Shown here one piece after another: positions 8,373-14,623 of a stretch of 26,032 nucleotides of DNA. The stretch's first letter is position 1. Each line of letters begins with the position of its first letter. The stretch spans positions 1 to 26,032 of the forward strand of contig DJPI01000030.1 of NCBI GenBank assembly GCA_002438505.1, in the 5' to 3' direction. A program made the position numbers and the translations under genes. Origin of the DNA: Ruminococcaceae bacterium UBA6416 (GTDB lineage: Bacteria; Bacillota; Clostridia; Oscillospirales; Acutalibacteraceae). The notes beneath the pieces are model-generated. The model did no database searches and was not told where the DNA came from. It worked only from the letters and a program-made list of their open reading frames with translations.

Positions 8373-9179
8373 ATGAAAAACCTCAAAAAAACCATTTCGG
8401 TTCTGCTTGCGGCGCTCATGATTCTTTCGCTTTTTGCCATGTCCGCCTTTGCAGCCGGAAAAATCACCGTAACGCTGCGCATTGAGGGCATTAAAGCCTG
8501 CCTTTATTATGGCAAGGTTACCCTTGATGATGGCTCGTCCGTTCTTGACGTTCTCAAGCAGGCGGACAAGGACAGCACTGCTTTGACCGTTACCGTTGTT
8601 GACAGTCAGTACGGCCCCTATGTCAGCGCAATCAACAACGAGAGCGAAAAGACCTTCAAAGGCTTTGACGGCTGGCTTTACAGAGTCAACGGAACCGAGC
8701 CGCAGCTTTCCGCCGCAAAGGAAAAGATTAACGCGGGAGACAGCATTGTTTTCTATTACGGCGATCCCTACGGAGTCGGAATGCAGTATCCCGTTATCAA
8801 CACCGAAAACCTGAAGGACGGAAAAATCTCCTTCACAAGCATGGATACGGCCTATGACGAGAACTGGAATCCGATTGTGAAAGAGAACCCCGTAACGGGC
8901 TATACCCTCACATGGGGCTATGAAAACGGAAAAACCGTTACTCTCACCCCGGACGAAAACGGCGTTTGCACCGTTCCGGAGGAGTATCGCACAAATGAGG
9001 CGCACGCCATTCAGATTGAAAGATATGCCGCAAACGGCTGTCCGACTGTTTTGAGATATGCTCCCGACTTCACGGTCGGCGAAAAGACAACTGAAAACAT
9101 TCTTTTTGAGCTTTTTGCAAAAATTAAGGACTTCTTCAACAAGATTGTTGAATTCTTCAAAAATATTTTCAAAAAGTAA
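8373..9179 (+). CDS. Second DUF4430 protein, secreted, with amphipathic C-terminal tail
   Basis: The 268-residue protein has a cleavable-looking signal peptide (AMSAFAAGK) and no lipobox. A DUF4430 domain covers about residues 30-130, with VLDVLKQADKD, FDGWLYRVNGTEP and INAGDSIVFYYGDP. A second region of about 100 residues follows that I do not recognise. The last 26 residues, rich in Phe, Ile and Lys (FFNKIVEFFKNIFKK), should form an amphipathic helix. The ATG has an AAAGGAAG ribosome site. It is the last gene before a strong terminator and differs from the preceding DUF4430 gene in anchoring mode, so the two are probably not redundant copies. Confidence 0.85.
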   Translation: MKNLKKTISVLLAALMILSLFAMSAFAAGKITVTLRIEGIKACLYYGKVTLDDGSSVLDVLKQADKDSTALTVTVVDSQYGPYVSAINNESEKTFKGFDGWLYRVNGTEPQLSAAKEKINAGDSIVFYYGDPYGVGMQYPVINTENLKDGKISFTSMDTAYDENWNPIVKENPVTGYTLTWGYENGKTVTLTPDENGVCTVPEEYRTNEAHAIQIERYAANGCPTVLRYAPDFTVGEKTTENILFELFAKIKDFFNKIVEFFKNIFKK

Positions 9180-9196
9180 AAACAAGTGAAAGCATA

Positions 9197-9229
9197 AAAC
9201 ACCGCCATTACCGTTTTGGCGGTGTTTTT
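9197..9229 (+). terminator. Terminator of the corrinoid operon
   Basis: AAACACCGCC pairs with GGCGGTGTTT around a short loop, followed by further T residues. It lies 18 nt after the second DUF4430 stop codon. Confidence 0.9.
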
Positions 9230-9243
9230 GCAAAAACCCAATA

Positions 9244-9264
9244 TTGACAAAATAATGATAAAAT
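9244..9264 (+). promoter_or_regulatory. Candidate promoter of the 38-aa peptide mRNA
   Basis: A TTGACA at 9244-9249 and a TAAAAT at 9259-9264 lie upstream of the leader motif, but they are only 9 nt apart and cannot both belong to one standard promoter. The start site is therefore uncertain. Confidence 0.35.
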
Positions 9265-9272
9265 AAATCAAA

Positions 9273-9320
9273 GGCTCTGCACCGGCCGAGCAATCGGCAT
9301 TGCGGCAGGCGGCTGCCCTC
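9273..9320 (+). promoter_or_regulatory. Leader motif of peptide mRNA 1 (shared with the facing sRNA)
   Basis: GGCTCTGC (9273-9280) and GCGGCTGCCCTC (9309-9320) also occur in the same order in the convergent small RNA (minus strand, 9560-9584), where they are separated by only ATTAA. Here the two halves are split by an inserted hairpin containing GCCGA/TCGGC. Each transcript carries the motif in its own sense direction. Confidence 0.7.
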
Positions 9321-9373
9321 TGTGAAAGCACTATCCACTTTCAATAGGAGGGAACATTTTTTATTATTCGTTG

Positions 9374-9390
9374 CCCTCCGGAAAGGAGGG
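9374..9390 (+). promoter_or_regulatory. Ribosome-site-hiding hairpin of peptide 1
   Basis: CCCTCC (9374-9379) pairs perfectly with GGAGGG (9385-9390) around GGAAA. The second arm is the ribosome site of the 38-aa gene, so the mRNA should be poorly translated unless the hairpin is opened. Confidence 0.75.
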
Positions 9391-9396
9391 TTGCCA

Positions 9397-9513
9397 ATGG
9401 AAACATTAGCAATGGTTTTTCTTATTCTTGTTGCAGCAACTTGCTACATAAGAACTTCCGACATTCATGCCGAGAAGAGAGAAGAACGTAAAAATAAGTA
9501 TAATAAAAAATAA
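9397..9513 (+). CDS. 38-aa membrane peptide, type I toxin-like
   Basis: The peptide has one N-terminal hydrophobic helix (METLAMVFLILVAATCYI) followed by a very charged, lysine-rich tail, the usual layout of Firmicutes type I toxins such as TxpA, BsrG and Fst; I see no direct family match. The ATG at 9397 follows AAGGAGGG by 6 nt; the longer in-frame reading from 9322 has no better support. The stop codon lies inside the bidirectional terminator stem. The gene faces a strongly expressed convergent small RNA. Toxic activity is inferred from layout, and it could instead be an ordinary small membrane protein. Confidence 0.7.
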   Translation: METLAMVFLILVAATCYIRTSDIHAEKREERKNKYNKK

Positions 9514-9549
9514 CCGCCCACACCCCTTTAAATGTGACGGTTATTTTTT
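9505..9549. terminator. Bidirectional terminator between peptide 1 and its sRNA
   Basis: AAAAAATAACCG (9505-9516) pairs with CGGTTATTTTTT (9538-9549), extended by CACA/TGTG inside. It has T-rich ends on both strands, so both convergent transcripts should end here and overlap across the whole hairpin. Confidence 0.85.
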
Positions 9550-9591
9550 AACCTAAACTGAGGGCAGCCGCTTAATGCAGAGCCTTTTTAC
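9505..9591 (-). ncRNA. Antitoxin-like small RNA facing peptide 1
   Basis: A perfect minus-strand promoter predicts a start near 9591 and the bidirectional terminator predicts an end near 9505, giving an RNA of about 85 nt. Its 5' part holds GGCTCTGC and GCGGCTGCCCTC. The segment GGCTGCCCTC could pair with GAGGGTTGCC in the peptide mRNA (9387-9395 region, over the ribosome site) with one mismatch and one G-U pair. The 3' part is fully complementary to the 3' end of the peptide mRNA. No start codon with ribosome site was seen inside. Confidence 0.75.
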
Positions 9592-9597
9592 ATTTAT

Positions 9598-9626
9598 ATT
9601 ATACACACACGCCGCTTGTTTGTCAA
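9598..9626 (-). promoter_or_regulatory. Consensus promoter of sRNA 1
   Basis: On the minus strand TTGACA (9621-9626), a 17-nt spacer and TATAAT (9598-9603) are a perfect match to the sigma-A consensus, implying strong constitutive expression. Confidence 0.9.
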
Positions 9627-9670
9627 GCGGTTTTTTGCTGCGTTTCCGGGCGGTTATGTGATGCCGAGAT

Positions 9671-9709
9671 TTATTTTTATGCTTTGCAAGCGACAAAGCA
9701 TAAAAATAA
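9671..9709. repeat. Perfect 16-bp inverted repeat
   Basis: TTATTTTTATGCTTTG (9671-9686) and its exact complement (9694-9709) flank a 7-nt loop. It is AT-rich and no T-run extends past the stem, so it is not a standard terminator. It could be a remnant of a mobile element end or a protein-binding site; the sequence does not decide. Confidence 0.85.
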
Positions 9710-9743
9710 CGCCTTTAACATCTTTTTTTGCCAACAACACCCT

Positions 9744-9776
9744 AAACCCGTCCCAAATCAAGACGGGTTTTTCTTT
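9744..9776 (+). terminator. Intrinsic terminator, plus strand
   Basis: AAACCCGTC (9744-9752) pairs with GACGGGTTT (9762-9770), followed by a T-rich tail. No plus-strand gene lies directly upstream, so it may have served a lost gene or stop readthrough from the peptide locus. Confidence 0.65.
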
Positions 9777-9843
9777 CATGAACTTTTGAGCCTCCGTTAA
9801 ACAAAGCAACGGGAAAACTGAGCTTAACAGAAAAACTCAAATA

Positions 9844-10293
9844 TTATTTGTTTTGGAAGCCTTCTTTGTAACCAAGGTGCGCAGCGTGGTATTCATTCGG
9901 GGTCATTCCGGTCTCACGCTTGAACGCGTCACAAAACGTGCTGCTGCAATTATAACCAACGTCCGCCGCCATCCTCTTTATCGGGTCAAGCGTATGCTGA
10001 AGGCGCATCTTTGCCTTTGACATTCTCACCATTGCAATATACGCTTTCGGAGAATATGAAAACGCTTTTGCAAAGCAGCGCGAAAAGTAGCTCGGCGAAA
10101 GGCCGGCAATCGCGGCCAGGGTTTCAATGTCAAGGTCATCCATCTGCCACAAGGACAACGTCCTTTCAAAGGTTATCCATAAGATTTGCACCATCCTTTT
10201 CAAAACTTTCCACACAAAAATTAAGTGCTGCAAGTGCATGGACTGGTATGGAGACAAAATTTCATCAATTTCCTGATTATTATCATCCTTCAA
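9844..10293 (-). pseudogene. Truncated AraC-family regulator (DNA-binding part only)
   Basis: The C-terminal two thirds is a good AraC-type double helix-turn-helix domain: LETLAAIAG-like DIETLAAIAGLSPSYFSRCF, then IKRMAADVGYNCSSTFCDAFKRETGMTPNEY. AraC regulators are usually about 250-300 residues with an N-terminal sensing domain; here only about 45 unrecognisable residues precede the HTH, beginning at a TTG at 10291-10293 with an in-frame stop just upstream and no good ribosome site. I read it as a decayed remnant. A free-standing HTH protein remains possible, since the domain itself is intact. Confidence 0.65.
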
Positions 10294-10341
10294 TTTTCAA
10301 CTCACTGCCCCCAATGTTAAACGTAAAGCGAGGTGAAAAAA

Positions 10342-10668
10342 ATGTCATCAGGTGAATTCAGAGAAGGCATGGACTCAATCGCCGGTTTTGTTGAAAAGAT
10401 TATAAAAGTTTTTAAAGACGTTTATACTTTCCTCAAAGAGCAGAGCGGTGGAATCTCTCAGGGCGCGTCTCACGCGTGGAACCTTGTTTGGCTTGAAACC
10501 TGAACATATCACGTTGATATCACCTGGGCTGATGCAGACGGAAATGTTACTCTTGATGACGGCTGGCAGAAATATTTCATGCTGAGTCAAGAGCAAATTC
10601 TCTCTGACCACGAAATTGATGACGGAACAATCTCAACAGGCACTCCGTTGACCGTTGCCGCCGGATGA
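10342..10668 (+). pseudogene. Broken transglutaminase-like secreted protein fragment
   Basis: An ATG at 10342 with ribosome site GAGGTG opens 53 codons ending at TGA 10501-10503. The same frame then continues without interruption to TGA 10666-10668. Across the internal stop the translation reads SHAWNLVWLET, then TYHVDITWADADGN and YFMLSQEQILSDHEID, the His and Asp blocks and tail of a transglutaminase-like (TgpA/arthropod-type core) domain. The catalytic cysteine block is missing. The first 37 residues (MSSGEFREG... FVEKIIKVFKDVYTFLKE) look like an amphipathic tail from another exported protein, suggesting a deletion fusion. TGA clearly ends other genes here, so recoding is unlikely. Confidence 0.7.
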
Positions 10669-10681
10669 AAAAGAGCAGCAG

Positions 10682-11344
10682 CTACACCTTCAAAACAAAG
10701 TGGTTCTTATGAAATTCCAGAAGCCCCTCAGCACGCATCTTTCCAAGTTCAAGTGAAAGTCCGCTGCGCTCCACCGCAAGGTAATCCGCAAGCTGCTGCC
10801 TTGAAAACGGAATATCAAATTCATGTTTTCCAAGGCGCTGCGCCTCTGCGGAAAGGTATGACATCAGCTTTGCTCTTGTTGTTCTCTGACCCATATGGGA
10901 GAGCTTTTTATTGAGGCGCAAATTCTTTTCGGCAAGTTCGCCAAGAAGATTGCTAAGAATTTTGCCGTGATATCCGCAAGCATTGGAGCACACGGTCAAA
11001 ATCCGCTTCACGTTCAAAAACATCACCTCGGCATCCGTTCCGGCCACAACGCTCACATTGAGCACAGCGCCGGACGCGCAGGCAAAGGCCGCAGCAAATG
11101 TTTCCCCGGCTCCCGGCTTTGAAAGGATGTTTCGGTTACCCCAAATATCCTCTTGAATAATCAAAACGCTTCCCGAAAGAACAAGTCCTATTGATTCAGT
11201 CGTATCGCCGGTGCGCAGCAAAAAGGCATCTTTCGGGAAGCTCACTTTTTTTGCTTCAAGGCAAGAGAGCACGGCGGGAAGTTCATCCTTTGAAACTCCG
11301 GAAAAAAGCTGAGATGACTGGATAATTGGAAAAAACTCTTTCAT
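10682..11344 (-). CDS. Crp/Fnr family transcription regulator
   Basis: The 220-residue protein has an N-terminal cyclic-nucleotide-binding-like fold (IGLVLSGSVLIIQED, PGAGETFAAAFA) and a C-terminal winged helix (FSRQQLADYLAVERSGLSLELGKMRAEGLL). Many clostridial members of this group respond to redox or nitrosative stress rather than cAMP; no N-terminal cysteine cluster like that of FNR is present. It is divergent from an iron-sulfur protein gene, with a palindrome between them that lies 16 nt upstream of its own start codon, so it probably regulates both genes. The signal sensed is not evident. Confidence 0.9.
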   Translation of the reverse strand: MKEFFPIIQSSQLFSGVSKDELPAVLSCLEAKKVSFPKDAFLLRTGDTTESIGLVLSGSVLIIQEDIWGNRNILSKPGAGETFAAAFACASGAVLNVSVVAGTDAEVMFLNVKRILTVCSNACGYHGKILSNLLGELAEKNLRLNKKLSHMGQRTTRAKLMSYLSAEAQRLGKHEFDIPFSRQQLADYLAVERSGLSLELGKMRAEGLLEFHKNHFVLKV

Positions 11345-11359
11345 TAAAAGACCTCATTT

Positions 11360-11373
11360 GTTGAATTTTCAAC
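11360..11373. promoter_or_regulatory. Probable Crp/Fnr operator
   Basis: GTTGAATTTTCAAC is a perfect 6-2-6 inverted repeat in the divergent intergenic region. Its centre lies about 41.5 bp upstream of the start predicted from the TATAAT at 11396-11401, the classical class II activator position, and that promoter lacks a good -35 box. Confidence 0.7.
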
Positions 11374-11395
11374 CGACTTGTTGATTTAATTTTAT

Positions 11396-11401
11396 TATAA
11401 T
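11396..11401 (+). promoter_or_regulatory. -10 box of the iron-sulfur protein gene
   Basis: TATAAT is a perfect -10 sequence, but the hexamer 17 nt upstream (CCGACT) is a poor -35 box, consistent with activator dependence. Confidence 0.6.
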
Positions 11402-11429
11402 ATGGCCAGAAAAGCAAGGAGGAGTTGCA

Positions 11430-12146
11430 ATGAAAAGAAAAATCATTGAAATTAATCAGGAAAAATGCAACGGCTGCGCCGCCTGCGCTGCTGCCTGCCA
11501 CGAGGGTGCCATTGCCATGGTTGACGGCAAAGCGAAGCTGATGCGCGATGATTACTGCGATGGACTGGGCGACTGTCTGCCGGCCTGCCCAACAGGCGCA
11601 ATTACCTTTGTTGAGCGCGAGGCCGCCGCGTATGACGAGCAGGCAGTTATTGCAAACAAGCAGAAAAAAATGCAGGAAAAAAACCAAAAAGAGGGCATGC
11701 CCCTCCCCTGCGGCTGCCCGGGAACGCAGTCCAAAAAAATTGAGCATTCCTGCAGCAGCAACGCCGCCCCGGCACAGCAGGAAAGTCGGCTTTCCCAGTG
11801 GCCGGTTCAAATAAAGCTTGTGCCTGTCAATGCGCCTTATTTTTCGGGTGCAAAGCTTTTGATTGCCGCCGACTGCACAGCCTATGCCTATGCAGCCTTT
11901 CATGAGCGGTTCATCAAGGGACACATTACGCTCATCGGCTGCCCAAAGCTTGACAGCGTTGACTATTCTGAAAAGCTAACTGAAATTATCCGCAGCAACG
12001 ATATAAAAAGCATTACCGTTGTGCGCATGGAAGTGCCCTGTTGCGGCGGCCTGGAGCACGCTGCCGTTACGGCGCTGAAAAACAGCGGAAAATTCATTCC
12101 GTGGCAGGTTGTCACGATTTCATCCGATGGAAGAATTCTTGGCTGA
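11430..12146 (+). CDS. 4Fe-4S ferredoxin-type protein with C-terminal unknown domain
   Basis: The 238-residue protein begins with a bacterial ferredoxin fold: C13, C16, C19 and C23 form CxxCxxCxxxC, and a second motif YCDGLGDCLPACP has C43, C49 and C53 but leucine at the position of the second cysteine (L46). One cluster is therefore normal and the other has only three cysteine ligands. A cysteine-bearing linker (PCGCPG, HSC) and a C-terminal domain with LIGCPKLD and VPCCGG follow. The ribosome site is AAGGAGG. It is an electron carrier or redox sensor partner by family; the substrate is unknown. Its divergent Crp/Fnr neighbour probably activates it. Confidence 0.85.
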   Translation: MKRKIIEINQEKCNGCAACAAACHEGAIAMVDGKAKLMRDDYCDGLGDCLPACPTGAITFVEREAAAYDEQAVIANKQKKMQEKNQKEGMPLPCGCPGTQSKKIEHSCSSNAAPAQQESRLSQWPVQIKLVPVNAPYFSGAKLLIAADCTAYAYAAFHERFIKGHITLIGCPKLDSVDYSEKLTEIIRSNDIKSITVVRMEVPCCGGLEHAAVTALKNSGKFIPWQVVTISSDGRILG

Positions 12147-12160
12147 GCGCTTCTCACATC

Positions 12161-12201
12161 AAAAAACAAAAAAACGGCCGCTGCAGGTTTTGCAGCGGCC
12201 G
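12161..12201 (-). terminator. Terminator of the glpK-ldh-malic enzyme operon
   Basis: CGGCCGCTGCA (12175-12185) pairs perfectly with TGCAGCGGCCG (12191-12201). On the minus strand it is followed by TTTTTTTG and more T, so it ends the leftward operon. The plus-strand gene at 11430 may also stop here, but less efficiently because no T-run follows on that side. Confidence 0.9.
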
Positions 12202-12234
12202 CCGTTATTCTTATGTAATTCAAGCTCTGAAGCC

Positions 12235-13407
12235 TCAGATTCTTGCAACACCGCTGTCAATGGCAGCCTTTGCAACTGCCTTTGCAACAGCGTCCTTAAC
12301 TCTGGGATCAAATGCTGCCGGAATGATATATTCAGCGTTGAGCTCATCATCGCTGACGAGACCGGCAAGAGCATATGCAGCAGCAACCTTCATCTCATCG
12401 TTGATGTCGCTTGCGCGAACGTCAAGAGCACCGCGGAAGATGCCCGGGAACGCAAGAACATTGTTGACCTGATTCGGGAAGTCACTTCTTCCGGTTGAAA
12501 CAACGGCAGCGCCGCCGGCTTTCGCCTCATCCGGGAAGATTTCCGGAGTCGGGTTTGCGCAGGCAAAAATGATCGGATCCTTAGCCATGGTCTGAACCAT
12601 TTCCTTAGTGAGTGTTCCGGGAGCGGAAACGCCAATGAATACGTCAGCACCCTTGATAACCTCTGCAAGAGTACCCTTTTCGCAATTCAGGTTGGTGATT
12701 TCAGCCATTTCGGCCTTAATCGGGTTGAGTCCCTCGCGACCCTTATAAATTGCGCCGGTGCGGTCTGTCATGATAACATTCTTAAGACCCATGCTCATGA
12801 GGAGCTTGATGATTGCAATGCCGGCTGCGCCTGCGCCGCTGGTAACAATTTTAACCTCATCAATCTTCTTTCCAACAAGCTTGAGAGCATTGATAAGACC
12901 TGCAAGAGTGATGATTGCGGTGCCGTGCTGGTCATCGTGGAAAATGGGGATATCGCAGCATTCCTTGAGCTTCTTTTCAATTTCAAAGCATCTCGGAGCG
13001 CTGATGTCCTCAAGGTTAACGCCGCCGAATGAACCGGCAAGGAGCGCGACGGTCTTAACAATTTCATCAACATCCTTTGAGCGGACGCAAAGAGGAATTG
13101 CGTCAACACCGCCGAAGGCTTTGAAAAGGACGCACTTTCCTTCCATAACGGGCATACCGGCCTCAGGACCGATATCACCAAGGCCGAGAACGGCGGTACC
13201 ATCGGTTACAACGGCAACGGCGTTCCAGCGGCGGGTAAGCTCATAGGACTTATTGATGTCCTTCTGAATTTCAAGGCAGGGCTGAGCAACACCGGGAGTA
13301 TATGCAAGAGAAAGGGCTTCCTTGCTGTCAACGGCAGCTCTGGGAGTAACCTCGAGCTTACCTTTCCACTCATAGTGGAGTCTGAGGGATTCTTTTGCGT
13401 AATCCAT
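12235..13407 (-). CDS. Malic enzyme (malate to pyruvate, NAD(P)-linked)
   Basis: Malic enzyme oxidatively decarboxylates malate to pyruvate and CO2 with reduction of NAD(P). The 390-residue length is that of the short bacterial type. Visible motifs are YTPGVAQPC, VTDGTAVLGLGDIGPEAG, VMEGK, FHDDQHGTAI and the nucleotide-binding SGAGAAGIAI. Its start lies 37 nt after the dehydrogenase-family gene; the ribosome site (GAAAGG) is weak. It is the last gene of the operon, followed by a strong terminator. Cofactor choice between NAD and NADP cannot be fixed by eye. Confidence 0.95.
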   Translation of the reverse strand: MDYAKESLRLHYEWKGKLEVTPRAAVDSKEALSLAYTPGVAQPCLEIQKDINKSYELTRRWNAVAVVTDGTAVLGLGDIGPEAGMPVMEGKCVLFKAFGGVDAIPLCVRSKDVDEIVKTVALLAGSFGGVNLEDISAPRCFEIEKKLKECCDIPIFHDDQHGTAIITLAGLINALKLVGKKIDEVKIVTSGAGAAGIAIIKLLMSMGLKNVIMTDRTGAIYKGREGLNPIKAEMAEITNLNCEKGTLAEVIKGADVFIGVSAPGTLTKEMVQTMAKDPIIFACANPTPEIFPDEAKAGGAAVVSTGRSDFPNQVNNVLAFPGIFRGALDVRASDINDEMKVAAAYALAGLVSDDELNAEYIIPAAFDPRVKDAVAKAVAKAAIDSGVARI

Positions 13408-13444
13408 GGATATTTCACTAACCTTTCAAATTATATCAAATCTT

Positions 13445-14554
13445 TTACTTTTCCCACGGGAAGGTGTAATCAAGCTTGAGGTCATCACGAACCTTGCACA
13501 TTTCCTTCTGAACCGGACCGCTGACGGGTACACCGCTGTCTTTTCTTTCAAGCCAAACGAGATACTCTTTTTCGCCTGCGGTATAGATTCTCTCAGCGCC
13601 GGGAGCTTTCTTTGAAGCACGGATGGAACGGAGAATTTCACCTGCTTTATGTCTTGTGAACTCCTCGCCGAGGAAGTGGTTGGTGTCAATGGCAATGAAG
13701 AAGTGGCCAAGATGATAAGGAACCTTGTTTCCGTTTTCGTCCTTGCCGTCAAGTGCCTTACCATAATTGTTATCCTGAAGAACGGAGGAAAGAAGTTCAA
13801 CAACCATTGCGTAGCCATAGCCCTTATATCCGCCGAGAGCTTCACCGATTCCGCCGAGAGGAGCAAGAGCAGCCTCTCCGTTTCTGATCTTCTTGAGAGC
13901 AGCGCCTGCGTCGCCGGTTACGGGTTCACCGTCAAGGCCGATAACGGTTCCGGGATGAACATCCTCGCCGATTCTCTCATAATACTCAATTTTGCCGTTC
14001 TGGGTGATTGAGGTTGCGCAGTCGATGACAAAGTTGAAGTCCTCGTCAGTCGGAATGCTGATGGTGAGCGGGTTGGTTCCGAACATGCCCTCAACGCCGA
14101 AGGTCGGAGCAACGGACGGACGGGCGTTGGTTCCGGTGATACCGATGCAGCCCTGCTTTGCAGCCTGTGAAGCATAGTATCCGGCAATTCCGTAATGGCA
14201 GGAATTGCGGGCAACGACCATGCCCATGCCGTATTTCTTAGCCTTGTCAATGGCCATCTGCATTGACTTATATCCGATAACCTGACCCATACCGTCATGA
14301 CCGTCAACAACTGCGGTTGTTTCCGTTTCCTTAACGATTTCAAAGTTGGTTACGGGGTTCTGAATGCCATCGTTGATGCGGTCGATATAAATCGGCTTAA
14401 AACGGTTGCAGCCGTGGGATTCAATTCCGCGTCTGTCCGATTCAAGAAGAACGTCAGTAACAATTTTTGCGTCCTCCTCGGGAACGCCAACACCAATGAA
14501 AGCATCGCGAATGAAATTTTCGGCTGTTTTCCAGTCGAGTACAACTTTACCCAT
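13445..14554 (-). CDS. Malate/L-lactate dehydrogenase family oxidoreductase (Ldh_2)
   Basis: The 369-residue protein belongs to the type 2 malate/lactate/sulfolactate/ureidoglycolate dehydrogenase family, which uses NAD(P) and is unrelated to classical MDH/LDH. Family markers are RRGIESHGCNRF, DGHDGMGQVIG, RNSCHYGIAGYYA with the catalytic histidine, ARPSVAPTFG and GGYKGYGYAMVVELL. It sits between glpK and malic enzyme with a consensus AGGAGTG ribosome site. The adjacent malic enzyme suggests malate as substrate; lactate or another 2-hydroxy acid cannot be excluded. A small palindrome at 14594-14611 lies in the gap after glpK. Confidence 0.92.
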   Translation of the reverse strand: MGKVVLDWKTAENFIRDAFIGVGVPEEDAKIVTDVLLESDRRGIESHGCNRFKPIYIDRINDGIQNPVTNFEIVKETETTAVVDGHDGMGQVIGYKSMQMAIDKAKKYGMGMVVARNSCHYGIAGYYASQAAKQGCIGITGTNARPSVAPTFGVEGMFGTNPLTISIPTDEDFNFVIDCATSITQNGKIEYYERIGEDVHPGTVIGLDGEPVTGDAGAALKKIRNGEAALAPLGGIGEALGGYKGYGYAMVVELLSSVLQDNNYGKALDGKDENGNKVPYHLGHFFIAIDTNHFLGEEFTRHKAGEILRSIRASKKAPGAERIYTAGEKEYLVWLERKDSGVPVSGPVQKEMCKVRDDLKLDYTFPWEK

Positions 14555-14593
14555 GAATTATCACTCCTGTAATTTATTTGTATATTTATGTGA

Positions 14594-14611
14594 AAGGATA
14601 AAATTATCCTT
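14594..14611. repeat. Small palindrome in the glpK-ldh gap
   Basis: AAGGATAA and TTATCCTT form an 8-bp inverted repeat with a 2-nt centre. There is no T-run, so it may be an mRNA processing or stability element within the operon rather than a terminator. Confidence 0.5.
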
Positions 14612-14623
14612 ATCAGCATCTTG

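Larger units (their letters stand above)
9627..9843. other. Non-coding interval with inverted repeats
   Basis: Together with the terminator before it, this makes a gap of about 330 nt without a gene. It holds the perfect inverted repeat at 9671-9709, the terminator-like hairpin at 9744-9776 and a weak CCGTT/AACGG pair near 9795-9812. I see nothing else in it. Confidence 0.6.

Noticed and set aside
8367..9344. 325-codon open frame on the minus strand over the second DUF4430 gene
   Set aside because: The plus-strand frame has a signal peptide, a family motif and a ribosome site. The minus frame is rich in Asn/Val from antisense of the coding frame and has no ribosome site.
9671..9709. Intrinsic terminator
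   Set aside because: The stem is AT-rich and there is no T-run beyond it on either strand.
10501..10503. TGA read as tryptophan or selenocysteine in the transglutaminase fragment
   Set aside because: TGA ends many intact genes in the window, the catalytic cysteine block is missing anyway, and no SECIS-like hairpin is evident. Decay is simpler.
11283..11924. 213-codon minus-strand frame over the iron-sulfur protein gene
   Set aside because: It is a shadow of the ferredoxin-type gene; its cysteine- and glycine-rich text comes from antisense of the real frame, and it overlaps the divergent promoter.
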